DNA from: an uncultured Prevotellaceae bacterium
GTDB lineage: Bacteria; Bacteroidota; Bacteroidia; Bacteroidales; Bacteroidaceae
Direction of reading: 5' to 3'
DNA: 36,006 bases
Assembly (NCBI GenBank): GCA_902770635.1
Contig: CACXTX010000018.1
Coordinates: 1-36,006 of the forward strand
In this document: one piece after another, positions 32,284 through 36,006 of the stretch
Layout of the letters: every line of letters starts with the position of its first letter
Position numbering within the stretch: the stretch's first letter is position 1
Made by a program: the position numbers and the translations under genes
Notes under the pieces: model-generated
The model's input: the letters and a program-made list of their open reading frames with translations, nothing else
The model's database searches: none
Told to the model about the DNA's origin: nothing

Positions 32284-33021
32284 TTACATATTCATACCGC
32301 CGTCAACCTGAATGACCTGACCGCTTACATAGCTTGACATATCGGATGCCAGGAAGGTAGCCACGTTGGCAATGTCCTCTACCTGACCGCCACGACGGAG
32401 GGGTATCTTCTTCTTCCATTCCTCACGAATCTCCTCGGAGAGCTGGGCAGTCATGGCTGTCTCAATGAATCCGGGGGCTATGGCATTGGCACGGATGCCC
32501 TTAGGACCCATTTCCTGACCGATACTCTTTGCCAGAGCTATCAATCCCGCCTTCGAGGCTGCATAGTTGGCCTGACCGGCATTACCGTGAACACCTACTA
32601 CCGAGGCCATGTTAATAATAGAGCCACCCTTCTGGCGCATCATCACGGGCACACAAGCGTGGATGAAGTTGAAGGCCGACTTCAGGTTGACGGCAATCAC
32701 AGCATCCCACTGCTGCTCGGTCATGCGCAGCATCAGACCGTCTTTGGTGATACCGGCATTGTTCACCAGAATATCAATAGAGCCAAACTCTTCCTTTACA
32801 GCCTTTACCACCTCTTCGGTCTGGGCAAAGTCTGCTGCATTCGAAGCATAGCTCTTGGCTTTTACACCCAGAGCGGCTATTTCCTTTTCTGTCTCCTCGT
32901 TCACCTCGAGGTCTGTGAATGCAACGTTAGCGCCTTCTGCGGCAAACTTCAATGCGATAGCCTTTCCGATACCGCGTGCAGCACCTGTAATCAGCGCTGT
33001 CTTTCCTTCTAATAATCCCAT
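32284..33021 (-). CDS. fabG: 3-oxoacyl-ACP reductase
   Basis: The 245-residue short-chain dehydrogenase reduces 3-oxoacyl-ACP with NADPH in fatty-acid elongation. Visible features are the nucleotide motif TGAARGIGKAIA (residues 12-23), the NNAG motif near 87, and the catalytic triad region with Ser near 139 and YAASKAG near 152-158 (Tyr and Lys). The IAPGFIETAMT loop lies near 184-194 and the end SGQVIQVDGGMNM is canonical. The length is exactly typical. It is flanked by a TetR regulator 60 bp upstream, with a TTTATTG array between, and by the pseudouridine synthase. Regulation by the TetR protein is plausible but not shown. Confidence 0.94.
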   Translation of the reverse strand: MGLLEGKTALITGAARGIGKAIALKFAAEGANVAFTDLEVNEETEKEIAALGVKAKSYASNAADFAQTEEVVKAVKEEFGSIDILVNNAGITKDGLMLRMTEQQWDAVIAVNLKSAFNFIHACVPVMMRQKGGSIINMASVVGVHGNAGQANYAASKAGLIALAKSIGQEMGPKGIRANAIAPGFIETAMTAQLSEEIREEWKKKIPLRRGGQVEDIANVATFLASDMSSYVSGQVIQVDGGMNM

Positions 33022-33025
33022 AATA

Positions 33026-33078
33026 CTTATTTATTGTTTATTGTTTATTGTTTATTGCTTATTGTTTATTGTTTATTG
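33026..33078. repeat. TTTATTG heptamer array
   Basis: About seven tandem TTTATTG units (one with C) fill the 60-bp gap between fabG and the TetR gene. Confidence 0.88.
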
Positions 33079-33081
33079 TTC

Positions 33082-33672
33082 TCAAATTCTCCTCTTTCCC
33101 AGGGCGCTATATACAATCTTAGCCACCTGGGGCTTCGTAGCCTCCTCCGTCATGCCGTGGGCAATACGTCCGTAAATGTACGGCACCTCAAGTCCTTTGA
33201 TACAATAGTGGGTGATGTCGGCCACCAGCTCCACATTATCTATATCGAACTCGCCGTCTTCCTTTCCCTCACGGAACACCTTACGGAACAGTTCTATCTC
33301 AGCGTCATCGAAATTCTTGCGAACCTTCTCTACCATCCAGATGTTACGGAAGAACTCTGCACGCAGGTTACCATTCCTGACCACAGTCTCACGAATCATG
33401 CTCAGGTGCAGGTAAATCAGTTCGATGATTTTCTCCTGGGGTGGAATCTTCTTCGCTGCCACCTCGTCAAGTTGGTCTGACAAGCGCTCCAACTCGCTCT
33501 CAATGACGGCAAAATAGATATCCTCTTTCGATTTAAAATAGGTATATAAGGTACGACGACCCTTATCTGAGGCCTGCGCAATATCATTCATCGTCGTATT
33601 CTCCAAACCATTCTTGGCAAACAACTGACGAGCTACATCCACTAATTTTTGTCGCGTTTTCGATATTGACAT
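33082..33672 (-). CDS. TetR family transcriptional regulator
   Basis: The 196-residue repressor has an N-terminal helix-turn-helix (residues about 6-50: KTRQKLVDVARQLFAKNG, TTMNDIAQASDKGRRTLYTYFKSKEDIY). The C-terminal ligand-binding helical domain contains many charged residues. I start at 33672 because a strong Shine-Dalgarno GGGAGGA (33681-33687) sits 8 bp upstream and the predicted promoter (33724-33755) lies further up. A longer frame to 33726 would overlap the promoter. The ligand is unknown. Placement before fabG suggests a lipid-related signal, as in other FabR/FadR-like contexts, but that is inference. Confidence 0.88.
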   Translation of the reverse strand: MSISKTRQKLVDVARQLFAKNGLENTTMNDIAQASDKGRRTLYTYFKSKEDIYFAVIESELERLSDQLDEVAAKKIPPQEKIIELIYLHLSMIRETVVRNGNLRAEFFRNIWMVEKVRKNFDDAEIELFRKVFREGKEDGEFDIDNVELVADITHYCIKGLEVPYIYGRIAHGMTEEATKPQVAKIVYSALGKRRI

Positions 33673-33723
33673 ATTGATAGTCCTCCCAAACTTTTCCCTA
33701 TTGCACATTACGAATACATTGTG

Positions 33724-33755
33724 CAAAATTAGGAAATACTTCTGATATTGCCAAA
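33724..33755 (-). promoter_or_regulatory. Promoter of the TetR-fabG-rluA-tamB-tamL run
   Basis: On the minus strand, TTTG (33752-33755), a 20-bp spacer and TAATTTTG (33724-33731) precede a leader of about 45 nt. Confidence 0.75.
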
Positions 33756-33811
33756 TCTTTTTTACTTAAATTGTAAAAAATACGCTTTTTACACATTTTT
33801 TCTGCAAAAGA

Positions 33812-33843
33812 TTTGCATATTTCAAAAAAAACTCGTACCTTTG
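33812..33843 (+). promoter_or_regulatory. Promoter of the initiator tRNA locus
   Basis: TTTG (33812-33815), a 20-bp spacer and consensus TACCTTTG (33836-33843). The tRNA 5' end at 33867 is about 20 nt beyond the predicted start. Confidence 0.78.
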
Positions 33844-33866
33844 CACCCGCTTTTAAGAAATAACAT

Positions 33867-33992
33867 CGCGGAGTGGAGCAGTTGGTAGCTCGCCAGGCTC
33901 ATAACCTGGAGGTCGCATGTTCGAGTCCTGCCAGTTCTTTGACCAGGGTCAAAGCGTTTGCAAGCAAACGATGACGAGTCCTGCCTCCGCAA
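33867..33992 (+). tRNA. Initiator tRNA-Met (CAU) interrupted by a 53-nt insertion
   Basis: Bases 33867-33932 encode a tRNA from the acceptor 5' strand CGCGGAG through D-arm, anticodon arm (CCAGG-CTCATAA-CCTGG) and T-arm. The acceptor 3' strand CTCCGCA with discriminator A lies at 33985-33992. Position 1 is C opposite A72, the unpaired start typical of initiator tRNA. Removing 33933-33985 leaves a 73-nt tRNA with a fully paired acceptor stem. The T-stem has a T52-C62 mismatch. A 3' CCA is not encoded. Promoter and terminator are intact, so the locus is probably transcribed. Whether it yields functional tRNA is uncertain: it could be a pseudogene. Confidence 0.78.
33922..33985 (+). repeat. Insertion in tRNA: 11-nt direct repeats around two abutting hairpins
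   Basis: CGAGTCCTGCC occurs at 33922-33932 and 33975-33985. Between them are two perfect palindromes that touch: CTTTGACCAGGGTCAAAG (33937-33954) and CGTTTGCAAGCAAACG (33955-33970). As RNA these are stems of 7 and 6 bp with 4-nt loops. Confidence 0.9.
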
Positions 33993-33996
33993 CAAC

Positions 33997-34024
33997 GAAG
34001 TCCGATTTTTGTCGGACTTCTTTT
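33997..34024 (+). terminator. Intrinsic terminator of the tRNA locus
   Basis: GAAGTCCGA (33997-34005) pairs with TCGGACTTC (34012-34020) and is followed by TTTT. It lies 5 bp from the end of the converging aldo/keto reductase gene. Confidence 0.85.
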
Positions 34025-34028
34025 GTAT

Positions 34029-35390
34029 TTATCTGCGGCGCAGAAGCTCCACGATACGAGCCAGCTGGTTAGGAATCCTGATTTGCTGGGGACATTTCGG
34101 CAGGCACTCCTCACAGTCCTGACAGCTACGCGCCCACTTCTCCACATCAGGCAGCGCCTTGCGCAGTCCCTCGGTAAACTGCTGTTTCTTGGTCATATAG
34201 TCGGCAGCCTGCTTGTCGGGCAACGGCAACACATGCTCGTGTACGGCATCGTTATAATAGGCAAAGTTGCCAGGGATATCCACTCCATAGGGACATGGCA
34301 TACAGTAGCCACACGTCGTACACGGTATGGTGGGGAATCCTGCCATCTCGTCTGCAATGTCGGCCAGCAACCGGTTCTCGGCCTCGGTACATGTCTCCAG
34401 CGGCGAGAAGGTCTGCACATTCTCCACGAGGTGATCCATGCGGTTCATGCCGCTCAGCGTGGTCAGGATGTTGGGATAGGAGCCTACCCAGCGGAAGGCC
34501 CAGCGGGCCGGACTGTCCGACGGACGGACCGTCTTCAGTTTATCCACCAGCTCCTTGGCCATGCGTCCGAAGGCACCGCCGCGCAGAGGTTCCATGATGA
34601 CACACTGCACACCAGTCTTCTCACACTTATTATAGAGGTATTCTGCATCGGCATCCACCCGTCGGCCTTGTTTCATCGAAGCATGACGCCAGTCCAGGAA
34701 GTTCATCTGAATCTGACAGAAGTCCCAGTGGTACTGGTCGTTATGGTCCAACAAGTAGTCAAAGGGACGAATGTCACCGTGATAGGAGAAGCCCAGATGC
34801 TTGATGCGTCCAGCCTCACGCTCCTTCAGCAGGAACTCCAGTAGCCCGTTGTCCAGAAAACGCCCTTTCAACGCGTCCATACCGCCACCTCCAATGCTAT
34901 GCAGCAGGTAGTAGTCGATATAATCTACCTTCAGCCGCTCAAACGACTGCTCATACATCCGCTTTGATGCCGCAAAGTCCCACAGCCGCTGGTTCTGGTT
35001 CGACATCTTCGTAGCCACGAAGTATTTGTCGCGGGGATAACGGCTCAGCGTGTTACCCGTCAGCACCTCCGACTGTCCGCCCATATACATCGGGGCCGTG
35101 TCGAAATAGTTCACACCGTGGGCTATGGCATAATCCACCAGCTTGTCCACCTCGTCCTGATTGTTGGGCAGTCGCATCATGCCGAAGCCAAGCAGCGATA
35201 TCTGCTCCCCCGACCCGTGCTGTACACGGTAGGTCATGCGGTTCGTTACCCCACCCTGCTCTTCCTTCTTCTGGGCAAACATCTGAAAAGGTTCCATCAC
35301 GGTCATGGATACTGCCGCGCCGACTCCCATGCCCAGGCGTCTCAGGAAGTCGCGCCGTCCGCTATTAAAACTTTTCTTATCCTCCATCAT
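34029..35390 (-). CDS. Aldo/keto reductase with Tat signal and two Fe-S motifs
   Basis: The 453-residue protein begins with a twin-arginine signal (GRRDFLRRLGMG, residues about 11-22). A TIM-barrel aldo/keto reductase domain (about 50-350) contains the catalytic Asp and Tyr in YFDTAPMYMGG, Lys in VATKMS and His in YYLLHSIG. The C-terminus has two cysteine clusters, CTTCGYCMPCPYG (about 371-383) and CQDCEECLPKCPQ (about 427-439), typical for 4Fe-4S binding. It should be an exported redox enzyme using NAD(P)H and possibly electron transfer through Fe-S centres; the substrate is unknown. ATG ATG at the start makes 35387 an alternative. No other Tat components are encoded here. Confidence 0.9.
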   Translation of the reverse strand: MMEDKKSFNSGRRDFLRRLGMGVGAAVSMTVMEPFQMFAQKKEEQGGVTNRMTYRVQHGSGEQISLLGFGMMRLPNNQDEVDKLVDYAIAHGVNYFDTAPMYMGGQSEVLTGNTLSRYPRDKYFVATKMSNQNQRLWDFAASKRMYEQSFERLKVDYIDYYLLHSIGGGGMDALKGRFLDNGLLEFLLKEREAGRIKHLGFSYHGDIRPFDYLLDHNDQYHWDFCQIQMNFLDWRHASMKQGRRVDADAEYLYNKCEKTGVQCVIMEPLRGGAFGRMAKELVDKLKTVRPSDSPARWAFRWVGSYPNILTTLSGMNRMDHLVENVQTFSPLETCTEAENRLLADIADEMAGFPTIPCTTCGYCMPCPYGVDIPGNFAYYNDAVHEHVLPLPDKQAADYMTKKQQFTEGLRKALPDVEKWARSCQDCEECLPKCPQQIRIPNQLARIVELLRRR

Positions 35391-35425
35391 GCTGTTTCAG
35401 TTTTTATAATTGGTATTTTCTGTTG

Positions 35426-35433
35426 CAAAGATA
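35426..35433 (-). promoter_or_regulatory. Probable -7 box of the aldo/keto reductase
   Basis: TATCTTTG on the minus strand, 35 bp before the start. No good -33 TTTG lies at 20 bp. Confidence 0.5.
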
Positions 35434-35487
35434 CGAATAATCAGAAAGATACCCGCATCTTTTGCGATTTTTTTTGTGATATCCCTA

Positions 35488-35535
35488 CCATAAAGCTGCC
35501 GAGGCATTGGGGTGGATGCCTCGGCAGCTTTATGG
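35488..35535 (-). terminator. Strong hairpin, probable terminator of the amidase gene
   Basis: CCATAAAGCTGCCGAGGCA (35488-35506) and its exact complement (35517-35535) form a 19-bp perfect stem around a 10-nt loop, 15 bp beyond the amidase stop. The T run is short and sits inside the stem (GCAGCTTTATGG). It could act for both strands, or be an RNA-stability element. Confidence 0.7.
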
Positions 35536-35549
35536 TTTAACGTTTATGT

Positions 35550-35975
35550 TCACCGCGGCTGCAGGTCTGCATATTCTACTGCGACATTGGGGATGCACGG
35601 GCACGCCTTCTGCGGGTTCAGGTCGTGATGACCAACAATCAGCGCGCTGGGGTATCGCTGGTGCAGTTTCTCCAGCAACTGGCGCAGGGCTATCCGCTGG
35701 GCTGCAGTACGCGTGTCGGCGGGTCTGCCGCGGATGTCCAGCCCGCCCTCATAGCAGATGCCGATGGAGTGGACGTTGTGGTGCTGGCAGTGGGCGCCTG
35801 TGAGCCATTCCGGTCGGCCTTCCTCGATCTCTCCGTTACGACGGATGACGTAGTGGTAGCCTATCCCGAGTTTCCAGCCGCGCTGGCGGTGCCACGTATC
35901 GATCTGGGCTGCCGAACTGGTCTGGTCGGGGCGCACTGCCGAGCAGTGAATCACAAGCAGGGTAATACGTCGCAT
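35550..35975 (-). CDS. N-acetylmuramoyl-L-alanine amidase, type 2
   Basis: The 141-residue zinc amidase cleaves the bond between muramic acid and the peptide of peptidoglycan. Zinc ligands are His10 in VIHCSA, His116 or His117 in GHHDLNPQKACPC, and Cys125, with Lys123 as the expected catalytic helper. Tyr40 lies in GIGYHYVIRRNG. It has the T7-lysozyme/PGRP form without a signal peptide or binding domain. In Bacteroidales such small amidases are common near small mobile or phage-like clusters, often after a tiny 'smalltalk' protein. Its upstream neighbour is cut off by the window edge. Cell-wall turnover or lysis is the likely role. Confidence 0.88.
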   Translation of the reverse strand: MRRITLLVIHCSAVRPDQTSSAAQIDTWHRQRGWKLGIGYHYVIRRNGEIEEGRPEWLTGAHCQHHNVHSIGICYEGGLDIRGRPADTRTAAQRIALRQLLEKLHQRYPSALIVGHHDLNPQKACPCIPNVAVEYADLQPR

Positions 35976-36006
35976 GACTGTACTAATACTGTTGAACTAA
36001 TGGCTG
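35951..36006 (-). CDS. Possible C-terminus of a smalltalk-like small protein (partial)
   Basis: A minus-strand frame runs in from the right edge and ends at 35951 with the sequence AISSTVLVQSCDVLPCL. This loosely resembles the C-terminus of smalltalk proteins (ATTLGVTSC-type), which often precede this amidase family. It overlaps the amidase start by 25 bp. Only about 17 codons are visible, so the call is weak. Confidence 0.3.
   Translation of the reverse strand, partial: AISSTVLVQSCDVLPCL

Noticed and set aside
33867-33992. Group I intron in the tRNA
   Set aside because: The insert is only 53 nt, lies outside the anticodon arm and has no P/Q/R/S core, so it cannot be a self-splicing group I intron.
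33899-34147. 82-codon minus-strand frame across the tRNA
   Set aside because: It crosses the tRNA, its terminator and the end of the reductase gene; RNA explains this sequence better.
35488-35535. Attachment site of a mobile element
   Set aside because: The symmetry is a plain hairpin just after a gene's stop. No integrase, direct repeat pair or tRNA end is associated with it here.

Overview
The window looks like chromosome of a Prevotella-type Bacteroidales (Prevotellaceae). Three things point there. The promoters have the Bacteroidetes form TTTG, about 20 bp, TAnnTTTG. The lineage-restricted families DUF4199, DUF6452, DUF6048, DUF4827 and TamL are present. The gene orders DUF721-recF, TPR protein-ribH and glmM-DUF4827-DHH phosphoesterase are typical of the group. 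Family names come from my reading of the proteins; no database search was run.

Layout. Bases 1-98 hold an SRP RNA on the minus strand, divergent from a plus-strand run (295-4731): DUF4199 membrane protein, GT2 glycosyltransferase, DUF6452 lipoprotein, DUF6048 protein, ApbE flavin transferase and a Crp/Fnr regulator. A second plus run (4812-9657) encodes an M3 peptidase, dCMP deaminase, S41 protease and 5-formyl-THF cyclo-ligase. DUF721-recF (minus) follows, divergent from TPR protein-ribH-exonuclease III (plus). Next come an Ala/Lys/Glu-rich lipoprotein, a beta-helix Cthe_2159-type lipoprotein, a LytS/LytTR-type kinase-regulator pair, an AldA-type aldehyde dehydrogenase and a small membrane protein, all plus and ending at a strong bidirectional terminator (20239-20269). 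The rest is mostly minus: glmM, DUF4827 lipoprotein, NrnA-like DHH phosphoesterase and nucleotidyltransferase (cell-wall precursor and nucleotide turnover). Then come tamL, tamB, rluA-type pseudouridine synthase, fabG and a TetR regulator (envelope assembly and lipid synthesis). An initiator-tRNA locus (plus) lies between TetR and an Fe-S aldo/keto reductase, and a peptidoglycan amidase sits at the right edge.

Most genes are ordinary housekeeping or envelope genes. The unusual material is in the small repeats. (1) The initiator tRNA gene carries a 53-nt insertion between T-arm and acceptor stem, made of two abutting perfect hairpins and flanked by 11-nt direct repeats. (2) Three proteins (M3 peptidase, LytTR regulator, pseudouridine synthase) contain in-frame segments that are copies or relatives of intergenic repeats. 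(3) A 75-bp promoter segment upstream of the TPR gene is perfectly duplicated. (4) Short tandem spacers such as (TAAGAGG)n fill many intergenic gaps. I see no CRISPR array, transposase gene, phage module or defence system.
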